Under the pieces are notes generated by a model. That model saw only the letters and a list, made by a program, of their open reading frames with translations, made no database searches and was not told the origin of the DNA. The translations under genes and the position numbers were made by a program. DNA of 18,773 bases from UBA920 sp038257015 (GTDB lineage: Bacteria; Patescibacteriota; Doudnabacteria; UBA920): the NCBI GenBank assembly GCA_038257015.1, contig JBBSJS010000016.1, forward strand, positions 1-18,773, given 5' to 3'. Below are positions 7,100 through 14,073 of the stretch, in pieces; the stretch's first letter is position 1; each line of letters opens with the position of its first letter.

Positions 7100-7127
7100 T
7101 TGACACCTTGCCGTACTCTGCTAAAAT
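7100..7127 (+). promoter_or_regulatory. groESL promoter
   Basis: TTGACA (7100-7105), 16-nt spacer, TAAAAT (7122-7127): a near-consensus sigma-70 promoter ending 4 nt before the CIRCE operator, so HrcA bound there would cover the transcription start. Confidence 0.88.
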
Positions 7128-7131
7128 ACCT

Positions 7132-7158
7132 TTAGCACTCAACACAAGAGAGTGCTAA
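7132..7158 (+). promoter_or_regulatory. CIRCE operator (HrcA binding site)
   Basis: Perfect match to the CIRCE consensus: TTAGCACTC (7132-7140), 9-nt spacer AACACAAGA, GAGTGCTAA (7150-7158). By family knowledge the HrcA repressor binds it, and GroEL modulates HrcA activity, giving heat-shock feedback. hrcA itself is not in the window. Confidence 0.97.
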
Positions 7159-7203
7159 AAATTACATAAATAATCAATCAATATTAAGAAAAGGAGATTT
7201 TGT

Positions 7204-7509
7204 ATGAAGGTTAAACCTTTAGGAAACCGAGTGTTAGTTAAACAGCAAAGCCCCGAAGAAGTAACTGCTTCCGGAATTGTCTTACCAGCAGATTCTCAGA
7301 AAGAAAAACCCAACCAAGGTACTGTGGTAGCGCTTGGCAACGGAGAACTTATTAAAGAGTACGGAATCAAAGAAGGCGATATAATCGTATTCAACGGTTA
7401 TGGTATTGCCGAAGTTGAAGTGGATGAAAATGGTACGAAAGAAAAGTACAAAATAGTTTATGTAGCCGATGACGAAGATTCTCAAGCAGTCGCAATTATT
7501 GAAAGCTAA
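7204..7509 (+). CDS. groES: Co-chaperonin GroES (101 aa)
   Basis: Heptameric lid of the GroEL folding chamber, acting in the cytoplasm. The N-terminus MKVKPLGNRVLVKQ is the family's first strand. The mobile loop that contacts GroEL ends in ASGIVLP (about 23-29), followed by KEKPNQGTVVALGNG. The C-terminal AVAIIE is the usual end. A short insertion near the C-terminus (VADDEDSQ) makes it slightly longer than typical. AAAGGAG precedes the ATG at good distance. First gene of the groES-groEL operon; regulated by the CIRCE/HrcA operator upstream. 19 nt separate it from groEL. Confidence 0.97.
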   Translation: MKVKPLGNRVLVKQQSPEEVTASGIVLPADSQKEKPNQGTVVALGNGELIKEYGIKEGDIIVFNGYGIAEVEVDENGTKEKYKIVYVADDEDSQAVAIIES

Positions 7510-7528
7510 TCAAGAAAGGAATTTAAGA

Positions 7529-9220
7529 ATGAGTAAAATTATCAAAACTGGCTTCGAAGCCAAGAAGTCTATCAAAACTGGTGTCGACATTGCAGCCGAC
7601 GCTATCAAAGTAACCCTTGGTCCAACTGGTAAAGCAGCTATTCTAGACCGCGGTTTTGGCAGTCCAACTATTTCTGATGACGGTGTAACTGTCGCTAAGG
7701 AAATTGAGCTTGAAGACAAATTCGAAAATATCGGTGTGTCTTTAATTCAAGAAGTGGCTAATAAAACTAACGATGAAGCGGGTGATGGTACAACTACTGC
7801 AACTGTTTTGGCTCGCAGAATGATTAACGAAGCTTTTGAAGTCGTGGCAGTTGACCCTTCTCGCGCCTACGACATTAAGCGTGGTATGGACAAAGCAGTA
7901 AAGTTCGTTGTCGGTGAATTAAACGCGATTAAGAAAACTGTTAGTACAAAAGAAGAAATTGAACAGGTTGCGACTATTTCCTCTTTGGATCCAGAAGTTG
8001 GCAAACTAATCGCTGAAGCTATGGAAGAAGTTGGTAATGATGGCGTGATTACCGTTGAAGAAGGTCAAACCATTGGTCTTGAAAAAGAAGTTGTAAAAGG
8101 CATGCGCTTTGATAAAGGGTTCGTTTCACCTTACATGATTACTAACGGTGAGAGAATGGAAGCCGTATGGGAAGATCCATTTATTTTAATTACAGACAAA
8201 AAAGTTTCTAGCGTACAAGATGTATTACCTTTGCTTGAAAAAGTTGCACAGAGTGGTAAAAAAGAAATTGTCATTATCGCCGAAGATGTAGACGGAGAAG
8301 CACTAACTACTTTCTTGCTCAACAAACTGCGTGGCACTTTCAGTGTGCTAGCAATTAAAGCTCCTGGTTTTGGTGATCGCCGTAAGGAAATGTTGCAAGA
8401 TATTGCTGTCTTGACCGGTGCTACTGTCATTACTTCAGAACTGGGCTTAAGTCTGGATAAAACTGAATTAGACCAATTAGGTCGCGCTCGCAAAGTTATC
8501 GCTACTAAAGACCACACCACAATTGTAGATGGTCAGGGCGACAAAACTCAGATTGAAGAACGAGTTAACCAAATCCGCACTGCGATTAAAGAATCAAATT
8601 CTGACTTCGATCGCGAAAAACTTCAAGAACGAATGGCTCGTTTGGCTGGTGGAATTGGTGTTATTAAAGTAGGTGCTTTCACAGAAACAGAAATGAAAGC
8701 AAAAAAGTTCAAAATTGAAGATGCATTAAATGCAACTCGCGCTGCGGTGGAAGAGGGAATTGTGGCCGGTGGCGGTTCTGCCTTATTGTATGTTCAATCC
8801 ATGTACGATAAATTCAAAACTTCTAACAGTACTTTAACTCGCGCTGAAGAGAGTGGCGCGTGGGCAGTGTTCAAATCTTTGTCCGAACCATTCTTGCAAA
8901 TGGCAATTAACTCTGGTCTTGAAGAAGGTCAGGTTATGGCTGAAGTTCGCAGTGCTCAAAAAACTAATCCAACTCAAGGTTTTGACTTCTCAGTTCGTGA
9001 TGATTCCAACGTAATGGCGAGTGTCAAAGATATGATTGTCTCAGGTATTGTGGATCCTGTAAAAGTTACACGATTAGCGCTAGAAAATGCAGTTTCAATT
9101 GCCTCTACTCTAGTGACGACTGAAACAATTATTGTCGACAAGCCAGAGCCAAAGTCTGATGCTTCAGGTGGAGCAGGAGGCATGGGCGGAATGGGTGGTA
9201 TGGGAGGCATGGGCTTCTAG
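7529..9220 (+). CDS. groEL: Chaperonin GroEL (563 aa)
   Basis: ATP-driven tetradecameric chaperonin. Nucleotide-site elements are TLGPTG (29-34), the catalytic Asp in SDDGVTVA and DGTTT (86-90). Later ones are the second catalytic Asp in IEDALNATRAAVEEG, GGG after it, and IVDPVKVTR near the end of the equatorial domain. The C-terminus has the flexible GGM repeats (GGMGGMGGMGGMGF). ATG 7529 is chosen because AAAGGA stands just before it and the protein then starts like other GroELs; the in-frame reading from 7469 overlaps groES. The equatorial segment between INSGLEEGQV and IVDP is longer than in E. coli and differs from the usual GYNA sequence, accounting for much of the extra length. Highly expressed-type codon choice. 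Confidence 0.98.
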   Translation: MSKIIKTGFEAKKSIKTGVDIAADAIKVTLGPTGKAAILDRGFGSPTISDDGVTVAKEIELEDKFENIGVSLIQEVANKTNDEAGDGTTTATVLARRMINEAFEVVAVDPSRAYDIKRGMDKAVKFVVGELNAIKKTVSTKEEIEQVATISSLDPEVGKLIAEAMEEVGNDGVITVEEGQTIGLEKEVVKGMRFDKGFVSPYMITNGERMEAVWEDPFILITDKKVSSVQDVLPLLEKVAQSGKKEIVIIAEDVDGEALTTFLLNKLRGTFSVLAIKAPGFGDRRKEMLQDIAVLTGATVITSELGLSLDKTELDQLGRARKVIATKDHTTIVDGQGDKTQIEERVNQIRTAIKESNSDFDREKLQERMARLAGGIGVIKVGAFTETEMKAKKFKIEDALNATRAAVEEGIVAGGGSALLYVQSMYDKFKTSNSTLTRAEESGAWAVFKSLSEPFLQMAINSGLEEGQVMAEVRSAQKTNPTQGFDFSVRDDSNVMASVKDMIVSGIVDPVKVTRLALENAVSIASTLVTTETIIVDKPEPKSDASGGAGGMGGMGGMGGMGF

Positions 9221-9245
9221 GAACGGAATAAGACTGCAAAATTAT

Positions 9246-9280
9246 AAAACCTCAGAAGAAAAATCTTCTGAGGTTTTTGC
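9246..9280 (+). terminator. Terminator of groESL
   Basis: 14-bp perfect stem AAAACCTCAGAAGA (9246-9259) / TCTTCTGAGGTTTT (9264-9277), loop AAAA, followed by a T. Confidence 0.93.
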
Positions 9281-9287
9281 TATCCAA

Positions 9288-9323
9288 ATAAAAAACTTCC
9301 CTCGCATGTGGTATGCGGGGAAG
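9288..9323 (-). terminator. Terminator of the minus-strand 9347-9640 gene
   Basis: On the minus strand CTTCCCCGCAT pairs with ATGCGAGGGAAG (one bulged base), loop ACCAC, followed by TTTTTTATTT. Located 24 nt after the stop codon. Confidence 0.88.
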
Positions 9324-9346
9324 CGTAAAAATGGTTTCGGCCGTGG

Positions 9347-9640
9347 TTAGGCCGCCATTGCTTTTTGATAAGTACATTCCAATACTTTTTGGAATTCTTT
9401 AGTGACCATACTTTTCAATGTTTCAGCGGTATCAGGATTGACACCCGAAAAATCAAAAACTATTTGCAGTCGTTTGCCTGGATGATTTTTTAGACTATTT
9501 TCAATCAAGTCCAGTGCATCTGGAATATCTTCACAAATTGTGAGAGGTTTGGCTCTGATAATCACAGATTCTTTAATGCTGTAATTTTTAGCTAACTCCA
9601 ACGGGCTACAACCAAAGGCTATCACCAGTTTCTTTATCAT
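9347..9640 (-). CDS. Small uncharacterised protein (97 aa)
   Basis: Not recognised. Begins MIKKLVIAFGCSPLELAKNY and contains a beta-strand-like core (RLQIVFDFSGVNPDTAETL) faintly reminiscent of STAS-type alpha/beta proteins; this is a weak resemblance only. Two cysteines (CSP near the N-terminus, CTYQK near the C-terminus) plus one in TICEDI. No signal peptide. ATG 9640 is set by AGGAGG 9 nt upstream; the longer reading to 9715 runs into the promoter. It is a stand-alone gene with a near-consensus promoter and a clear terminator, so it is probably well expressed. Confidence 0.75.
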   Translation of the reverse strand: MIKKLVIAFGCSPLELAKNYSIKESVIIRAKPLTICEDIPDALDLIENSLKNHPGKRLQIVFDFSGVNPDTAETLKSMVTKEFQKVLECTYQKAMAA

Positions 9641-9686
9641 ATTTTTTATCCTCCTTCTGCCTTCTACTTTGTATGAATACCATATC

Positions 9687-9715
9687 ATTCTACTGTAAAA
9701 ACGATACTTTGTCAA
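9687..9715 (-). promoter_or_regulatory. Promoter of the 9347-9640 gene
   Basis: Minus strand TTGACA (9710-9715), 17-nt spacer, TAGAAT (9687-9692). Confidence 0.85.
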
Positions 9716-9758
9716 TAGATAGGTTGGTAAAATGCTTATTTCACCCTTATTTAAGCCA

Positions 9759-9787
9759 TTGACAAATAGGGTAAATTAAGCTAATAT
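9759..9787 (+). promoter_or_regulatory. Strong orphan promoter of a non-coding transcript
   Basis: TTGACA (9759-9764), exact 17-nt spacer, TAATAT (9782-9787). No ORF follows within 400 nt, but a terminator-like hairpin does, suggesting a small RNA. Confidence 0.75.
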
Positions 9788-9874
9788 GATTAGCTAGTTA
9801 GATAACTAGTAATTACTCAAGTTTTACTTGTGTCACAGGCTCCTGATTTCGGTTACTCGGATTGGGGGCGCTAT

Positions 9875-9960
9875 AAAGAGTTCATTTGAATTTGTTCATT
9901 AGTCCTCGGTACTTCGTACCTGCGGAATCATTCACAAATTCAAATGAACTCTTTTTGTTT
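9875..9960 (+). terminator. Long hairpin with T-tract closing the candidate small RNA
   Basis: Arms 9875-9895 and 9934-9954 are perfect complements over 21 bp. The loop of 38 nt contains a complete copy of the palindromic repeat (9900-9927). A short T-rich run follows. Confidence 0.6.
9900..9927. repeat. 28-bp palindromic repeat, copy 1
   Basis: Core GGTAC-TTC-GTACC hairpin framed by TCC and GGA. Identical over 28 bp to 9985-10012. Flanked by TCATT on both sides (9896-9900 and 9928-9932), a possible 5-bp target duplication. Confidence 0.75.
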
Positions 9961-9984
9961 GGTATGGGGTTATTGTTTTTTCGC

Positions 9985-10012
9985 TAGTCCTCGGTACTTC
10001 GTACCTGCGGAA
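9985..10012. repeat. 28-bp palindromic repeat, copy 2
   Basis: Identical to 9900-9927. Preceded by TTCGC, which is also found before copy 3. Confidence 0.75.
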
Positions 10013-10055
10013 GCACTCAAAATTATTTCTGTGGGTCTCTTTGTTTTATAAGGAG

Positions 10056-10081
10056 TTCGCTAGTCCTCGCTTTACTGCGGA
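10056..10081. repeat. Palindromic repeat, copy 3 (shortened core)
   Basis: Shares the 14 bases TTCGCTAGTCCTCG with copy 2 and the TGCGGA end, but the central GGTAC/GTACC stem is replaced by CTTTAC. Confidence 0.55.
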
Positions 10082-10084
10082 GAC

Positions 10085-10106
10085 GCCTGCCTACCTGTAG
10101 GCAGGC
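10085..10106. repeat. Perfect palindromic hairpin element
   Basis: GCCTGCCTA (10085-10093), loop CCTG, TAGGCAGGC (10098-10106): 9-bp perfect stem directly after repeat copy 3, with no T-run, so a mobile or structural repeat rather than a terminator. Confidence 0.6.
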
Positions 10107-10131
10107 TCGTAAATAACCCTGGATTACATAC

Positions 10132-10159
10132 TTTACTCATATTTCAAAAACGGTATAAT
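10132..10159 (+). promoter_or_regulatory. Promoter of the 10198 gene
   Basis: TATAAT at 10154-10159 with a weak -35 TTTACT at 10132-10137 (16-nt spacer). Confidence 0.6.
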
Positions 10160-10197
10160 ATAGCCAAAGCACATTTTACAAACCATAGGAGGTAGAT

Positions 10198-10833
10198 ATG
10201 AACAAATTGATTTTCTTTTTAGTGATGATTGCTTTGTTCTGTACCCCTGTGGAAGGACAAAAGCGAAAAACATCAAAAACCAAACCCAAAGCGGCTAAGT
10301 CAACTCGGCTTCTAAAAAAAACAACTAAGACTAATCGTAAGAAAGTTGTGCCAAAAAAGCCTAAAATTGCTCAGGAAGTGCTTGTAAATTCAAACAGTGT
10401 TCAAGTATTTCCAAGGTGTAGTTATGGTAGTAGTCACCTAAACATTACTGCTTATGGTAAAATCATATTCACAGAAGCAGTAAAAGTTGGTGTTAAATCT
10501 TCTGGTGAAGCTGATGGTTATTGGGTTCAAGCGCCGAACGGTTGGTCTGGCTTAAAAGAAGGTAAAGTTTTGAAAGCACTTTTTGATCAGCTTGAGCCTG
10601 ATACCTTAGAGGTATATCCTGGTCTTGCTCGGTATAATAGTACCCCTATTAACATGGTGGTGATGATTAGAGACAAGTGGTATCAAGAAGACTTGGAAAC
10701 TGTAGATCAGATTATGCGTGAGCATGTTGTAAGCTTTGGGTTCAATTATAACTTCGTTCCTTGGGAGTGCGCACGTCCGAGAAAAGAAGCCAATGCCGAA
10801 CCAAAGCCAAAACCTTTGCAGATTTTGCAGTAA
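10198..10833 (+). CDS. Secreted protein with lysine-rich linker, uncharacterised (211 aa)
   Basis: A signal peptide (MNKLIFFLVMIALFCTPVEG, about 1-20) is followed by a very basic low-complexity stretch (about 21-58, rich in Lys, Thr and Pro). A globular domain of about 130 residues comes next (VLVNSNSVQVFPRCSYGS ... FNYNFVPWECARP), and a short Pro/Lys tail (EPKPKPLQ) ends it. Two cysteines, in FPRCSYG and WECARP, lie at the two ends of the domain and could form a disulfide. The basic linker might bind anionic wall polymers; this is inference. AGGAGG (10187-10192) stands 5 nt before the ATG. Single-gene unit with its own -10 box and terminator. Family not recognised. Confidence 0.82.
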   Translation: MNKLIFFLVMIALFCTPVEGQKRKTSKTKPKAAKSTRLLKKTTKTNRKKVVPKKPKIAQEVLVNSNSVQVFPRCSYGSSHLNITAYGKIIFTEAVKVGVKSSGEADGYWVQAPNGWSGLKEGKVLKALFDQLEPDTLEVYPGLARYNSTPINMVVMIRDKWYQEDLETVDQIMREHVVSFGFNYNFVPWECARPRKEANAEPKPKPLQILQ

Positions 10834-10858
10834 AAACTGGGGTAAAATCCAAGGTATG

Positions 10859-10884
10859 GCCGGTGTGAAAACACCGGCTTTTTT
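10859..10884 (+). terminator. Terminator of the 10198 gene
   Basis: GCCGGTGT (10859-10866), GAAA tetraloop, ACACCGGC (10871-10878), then TTTTTTCT. Confidence 0.95.
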
Positions 10885-10911
10885 CTATAATATAAGACTG
10901 TTTTTAGAGAG

Positions 10912-10940
10912 TTGACTTTTTAGGCTCAAATTGGTAGAAT
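10912..10940 (+). promoter_or_regulatory. rpmF promoter
   Basis: TTGACT (10912-10917), 17-nt spacer, TAGAAT (10935-10940). It implies a 5' leader of about 75 nt before rpmF, longer than for most genes here, and without a Shine-Dalgarno site next to the ATG. Confidence 0.82.
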
Positions 10941-11023
10941 TACCGAGCATTAATTATCAAATTTGTAGATTTAAGGTGGTTTAAAGCTATATTCCTGACA
11001 ATCTAGATTATCAATTCAAATTT

Positions 11024-11191
11024 ATGGGCGTACCAAAAAAGCATAAAACTCGAAGTGGGCGTAATCAACGCCGCAACCACCACGCGCTATCTGCACAAAG
11101 TTTTGCAGCCTGCAAGAACTGTGGTAACGCAACTATGGCTCACAAGCCATGTCCTAATTGCGGACAATATAAAGGACGTAAAATCGTCTAA
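11024..11191 (+). CDS. rpmF: 50S ribosomal protein L32 (55 aa)
   Basis: Small zinc-ribbon protein of the large ribosomal subunit. The start MGVPKKHKTRSGRNQRRNHH is the standard L32 N-terminus (VPKxKxSxxRRxxRR type). Two CxxC knuckles, C30/C33 (ACKNCG) and C43/C46 (PCPNCG), provide the zinc ligands. The usual partner yceD is absent. A terminator follows immediately, so rpmF is separated from nusB. The ORF is shorter than 60 codons and lies in a different frame from a longer spurious reading at 11055-11240. Confidence 0.96.
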   Translation: MGVPKKHKTRSGRNQRRNHHALSAQSFAACKNCGNATMAHKPCPNCGQYKGRKIV

Positions 11192-11193
11192 GC

Positions 11194-11217
11194 AAAAAAC
11201 GCATTTTGCGTTTTTTT
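11194..11217 (+). terminator. Terminator of rpmF
   Basis: AAAAAACGC (11194-11202), loop ATTTT, GCGTTTTTT (11208-11216), with one further T. Confidence 0.88.
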
Positions 11218-11249
11218 GTTATACTAGGGGAGTAAATTAATTTTTTTAA

Positions 11250-11774
11250 ATGGCTAATCGACACTTACTTCGCACAGTTGCAATGCAAGCTCTGTTCGAG
11301 TGGGATTTTAATAATCAAACCGGCGACATTAATCAAATTACTGATCATGCGATTAGTGAATTTGCTGTAGGCGCAGAAGATACCGAATTTACAAAGAAGT
11401 TAGTTGAAGGCGTGGTGGAAAATTTAGAAGCTTTAGACAAAGTGATTGTTGAAACAGCTCCAGAATGGCCAATTGAACAAATCACAGCTGTCGATAGGAA
11501 TGTTCTGCGTGTTGGTATTTATGAGCTTTTATTTTCTCAAGAAGTTCCTCCAAAAGTTGTTATCAACGAAGCTGTAGAAATGGGCAAAGTCTTTGGCGGC
11601 GAATCTTCAGGAAAGTTTGTAAACGGTGTGCTCGGCACTCTATTTAAGCAGAAATTTGCTAAAGAAAAAGAAGCTGACGAAACGATTGGTGTTGCCACTG
11701 ATGAACCGGAACTAACTGCCGAGACTGGTGAAGAGATTGGTATTGAACCAATTGATGACGAAGCAGTGTCGTAG
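11250..11774 (+). CDS. nusB: Transcription antitermination factor NusB (174 aa)
   Basis: Binds boxA RNA with NusE/S10 in rRNA antitermination complexes. The N-terminus MANRHLLRTVAMQALFEWDF is the classic NusB start with the RNA-contacting basic helix. The C-terminal core VDRNVLRVGIYELLF...PPKVVINEAVEMGKVFGGESSGKFVNGVLG is the diagnostic motif. The family core ends near residue 137. Beyond it is an acidic, low-complexity tail of about 35 residues (EADETIGVATDEPELTAETG), unlike typical NusB length (about 130-145). TATACT at 11220-11225 could be the -10, leaving a 24-nt leader. No close Shine-Dalgarno site. Confidence 0.96.
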   Translation: MANRHLLRTVAMQALFEWDFNNQTGDINQITDHAISEFAVGAEDTEFTKKLVEGVVENLEALDKVIVETAPEWPIEQITAVDRNVLRVGIYELLFSQEVPPKVVINEAVEMGKVFGGESSGKFVNGVLGTLFKQKFAKEKEADETIGVATDEPELTAETGEEIGIEPIDDEAVS

Positions 11775-11846
11775 TTCGATTCATCAATGATTTTGAAATT
11801 TATCTCCTCACGAATCTTCTAAGAATAAAACCAAACAAAAATAATT

Positions 11847-11874
11847 ATCCGCTAACTTGCGGATTTTTATTTTT
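11847..11874 (+). terminator. Terminator of nusB
   Basis: ATCCGC (11847-11852), loop TAACTT, GCGGAT (11859-11864), then TTTTATTTTT. Confidence 0.88.
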
Positions 11875-11946
11875 CTTTAACATTTTTTAAACGCAAGTTG
11901 AGTAAGGCACTGTTATTGTTTGAATAAGATCATTAACAAATATCTT

Positions 11947-14013
11947 ATGAGAAAAACACTGTCTTGGTTTCTTGCCGTAGCTTTAGTTGCGGTGCAATTT
12001 AACGGTTTCAGTATTGTGAGAGCTGAAACCCTGCCCATTCTAATTTCTTCTGTACAAATTACAGGTGGAACTGGAAAAACATCACACGATTTTGTAGAGT
12101 TGTTTAATCCAAATGAGCAACCTGTTAGCTTAGAAGGTTATTCGTTGGTGAAAAGGACTGCCACTGGGGTGTCCGATAGTTTAGTGTTTAGTTGGGATTC
12201 CCTAGAGGCAATAATCCCAGCGCATGGTTTTTACCTGTGGGCGAACGATGCCTTTTCGGAAATTGGTACAACCCCAGATGTTCTTAGTTCAGCAACTATC
12301 GCCAATGATAACGGTATTGCACTAAGGAAAGGCGAGCTAAATAGCGGTGAGTTAATCGCTAGTATTTCTTGGGGAAGTGCTGAGAATGGATTTACAAAAG
12401 CCATTGCTCAAAACCCTGCGGCCTCAAAATCGCTCTCTTTGAAGAATGTTCTCAATTTTGAACAAGGTTATGAAATTAGGGATAGTAGTCCTAGAAACTC
12501 TACAGTTATTTGGTCAGAACCAGAGCCTGAACCGCTTACCGATTTAGCACAGTGCGTAAGTAATAATTTCCCAAATTCAATTTCCGTTGACAGTGCCATT
12601 ACAGGCGAGCTTGTAATTAAAAACAACGGTACTTCCACTTGGCTAGCCGGTGACGGTGGTTATGGTCTTAAGTTTAGTGAGCTGACAGAAGTTGTTGCAA
12701 TCAGTGAATTGGTTGCACCTGAGCAAACAATCTCTATCACAACTGGCAACTTTACAGAACCAAAAAATTACACCCTAGATTGGCAAATGGTGAATTCTGA
12801 AGGTGTTGTGTTCGGTGAATTATGTACTCATAATTTAAGCGTGGAAACTGTAAGTGAACCACCAGTTAGCGATATTGATAACGATTTAGTAAAGATCACG
12901 GAGATTTATGCAAACCCAGTCGGTACTGACAGCGGACAAGAGGTTGTTGAGTTTTATAATGGTAATAATGAAAGTATTAACATCAAAAATTGGCTGTTGG
13001 ATGATATTAACTCAACCGATATTATAAGTACCAATGCTTATAGAATTGATGCTGATACTATAATTTCAGCCAAAGGGTATAAGGCTGTTACTATTCCCAG
13101 CGGCAAGTTCGCCTTAAATAATTCTGGCCAGGAATATGTATCTTTGCTTGACGATGAGGAGAAGTTCATCGATACTGTCAGTTACTCAGTAACCATGCCA
13201 GAAGGCAAAGGCTATGCATTGATAAATGGAGAATGGTTTCTAAACAGCTTAAGCTTGGGCTCTGCTAATCAAAAAGATGTTATTCCTGAAGATGAAACTG
13301 GTGACGAAGAAGACACAGAAGAAGACATCCCAGAAGATGACTCAGAGGATAGTCCAACAACAATTATCATCTCGGAAATCTATGCTTTCCCTGACAGTAA
13401 AATGTATAAAGACGAGTTCGTGGAGCTTTATAATCACGGATCTCGACCAGTGTCCTTAGGCCACTTTTCTATCCACGTTGGCGATAAATCAAAAAAGCTT
13501 GCAGATAAAATTGTACAACCTGGAGAGTTTACTACTGTGGAGGCAGGCGAGCTACCGGCTCAACTACGAAACGCAGGACAAGTTGTGAAGATAGTAACTG
13601 AAAATAATATAGTAATCAATGAGGTGGAATATCCTAAAAGTGAAAAAGGGATGTCTTACTCTATCAACTTAGATGGTGAGTATGCGTGGAGTACAATAGT
13701 CACACGCGGAAAGATTAACGAAATAGTTGCAAAAGCATTGCCAGTTCCAAAGTCGTCCGCGCCAGCAAAACAGATTCAAGCCGTAGCAAAACCTAAAACG
13801 GCACTCGCTAAAACTTCTACAGTGAAACCAAGTCAACAAAATCCAGTAAGCACTTCGGTAAAAAATTCTGAGGATGCTATATCTAGCACAACTGATCAAT
13901 CAAAAACCCAAGGTGCCAAAAATAAAACAAATGGTGTTGCGGGTTTGGTCTTGGCGGGTTTAACAACTGTAGTTGGGGCCATGTTCGCTTTATACCGAAG
14001 TCAGATATTGTAA
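11947..14013 (+). CDS. Membrane-anchored surface protein with three lamin-tail domains and an NBR1-like domain (688 aa)
   Basis: The signal peptide ends about residue 26 (VALVAVQFNGFSIVRA). Lamin-tail (LTD) domains lie at about 29-145 (DFVELFNPNEQPVSLEGYSL), 314-440 (VKITEIYANPVG...VVEFYNGNNESINIKNWLL) and 471-585 (IIISEIYAFPDS...DEFVELYNHGSRPVSL). Between the first two, about 202-300, is a domain resembling the NBR1-type Ig-like fold (NNGTSTWLAGDGGYGLKF ... YTLDWQMVNSEGVVFGELC), with a Cys near each end. An acidic Glu/Asp linker (445-469) precedes LTD3. A Lys/Ser/Pro/Thr linker (600-660) and a C-terminal helix (GVAGLVLAGLTTVVGAMFAL) anchor it. LTDs in CPR proteins are often surface modules; ligands are unknown. 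ATG 11947 gives a good signal peptide; TTG 11920 is an alternative. No Shine-Dalgarno site. Confidence 0.88.
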   Translation: MRKTLSWFLAVALVAVQFNGFSIVRAETLPILISSVQITGGTGKTSHDFVELFNPNEQPVSLEGYSLVKRTATGVSDSLVFSWDSLEAIIPAHGFYLWANDAFSEIGTTPDVLSSATIANDNGIALRKGELNSGELIASISWGSAENGFTKAIAQNPAASKSLSLKNVLNFEQGYEIRDSSPRNSTVIWSEPEPEPLTDLAQCVSNNFPNSISVDSAITGELVIKNNGTSTWLAGDGGYGLKFSELTEVVAISELVAPEQTISITTGNFTEPKNYTLDWQMVNSEGVVFGELCTHNLSVETVSEPPVSDIDNDLVKITEIYANPVGTDSGQEVVEFYNGNNESINIKNWLLDDINSTDIISTNAYRIDADTIISAKGYKAVTIPSGKFALNNSGQEYVSLLDDEEKFIDTVSYSVTMPEGKGYALINGEWFLNSLSLGSANQKDVIPEDETGDEEDTEEDIPEDDSEDSPTTIIISEIYAFPDSKMYKDEFVELYNHGSRPVSLGHFSIHVGDKSKKLADKIVQPGEFTTVEAGELPAQLRNAGQVVKIVTENNIVINEVEYPKSEKGMSYSINLDGEYAWSTIVTRGKINEIVAKALPVPKSSAPAKQIQAVAKPKTALAKTSTVKPSQQNPVSTSVKNSEDAISSTTDQSKTQGAKNKTNGVAGLVLAGLTTVVGAMFALYRSQIL

Positions 14014-14061
14014 CTTTGAAAGTTCCCGGTCGTTATGCTAATGTAAAAGAAGTCAGATATT
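13997..14061 (+). repeat. 13-bp direct repeat at the end of the lamin-tail gene
   Basis: GAAGTCAGATATT occurs at 13997-14009 (last codons of the gene) and again at 14049-14061, 52 bp apart. It could be a remnant of a small duplication. Confidence 0.6.
14016..14044 (+). promoter_or_regulatory. Candidate promoter before a 26-codon ORF
   Basis: TTGAAA (14016-14021), 17-nt spacer, TAATGT (14039-14044), directly after the lamin-tail gene. Confidence 0.4.
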
Positions 14062-14073
14062 AATGCAAAACTA

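Larger units (their letters stand above)
9794..9960 (+). ncRNA. Candidate small RNA (about 165 nt)
   Basis: Predicted from signals, not from family recognition. A near-consensus promoter precedes it. The body has small hairpins: TAGTTA-GA-TAACTA, CAAGT-TTT-ACTTG, and a GC-rich CTCC...GGGGG segment (about 9840-9868). It ends in a 21-bp perfect stem (9875-9895 with 9934-9954) whose right arm finishes in TTT and runs into TTGTTT. No start codon with a usable ORF is present. I do not see the hallmarks of 6S, tmRNA, RNase P or SRP RNA. It could instead be a leader of the 10198 gene, but that gene has its own -10 box. Confidence 0.45.

Noticed and set aside
7056..7145. N-terminal extension of the methyltransferase to 7145
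   Set aside because: Would be encoded across the CIRCE element and both promoters; the 7055 ATG fits the family and the -10 box.
7469..7528. 20-residue N-terminal extension of GroEL
   Set aside because: Overlaps groES; ATG 7529 has a Shine-Dalgarno site and the normal GroEL start.
8131..8520. 129-codon minus-strand ORF inside groEL
   Set aside because: Antisense shadow of a highly conserved, codon-biased gene; no ribosome site.
9900..10106. CRISPR array from clustered repeats
   Set aside because: Only three copies, unequal spacing, variable third copy, no cas genes; the copies behave as REP-like palindromes.
11055..11240. 61-codon ORF overlapping rpmF
   Set aside because: Shadow frame of rpmF; the L32 frame has a clear family match.
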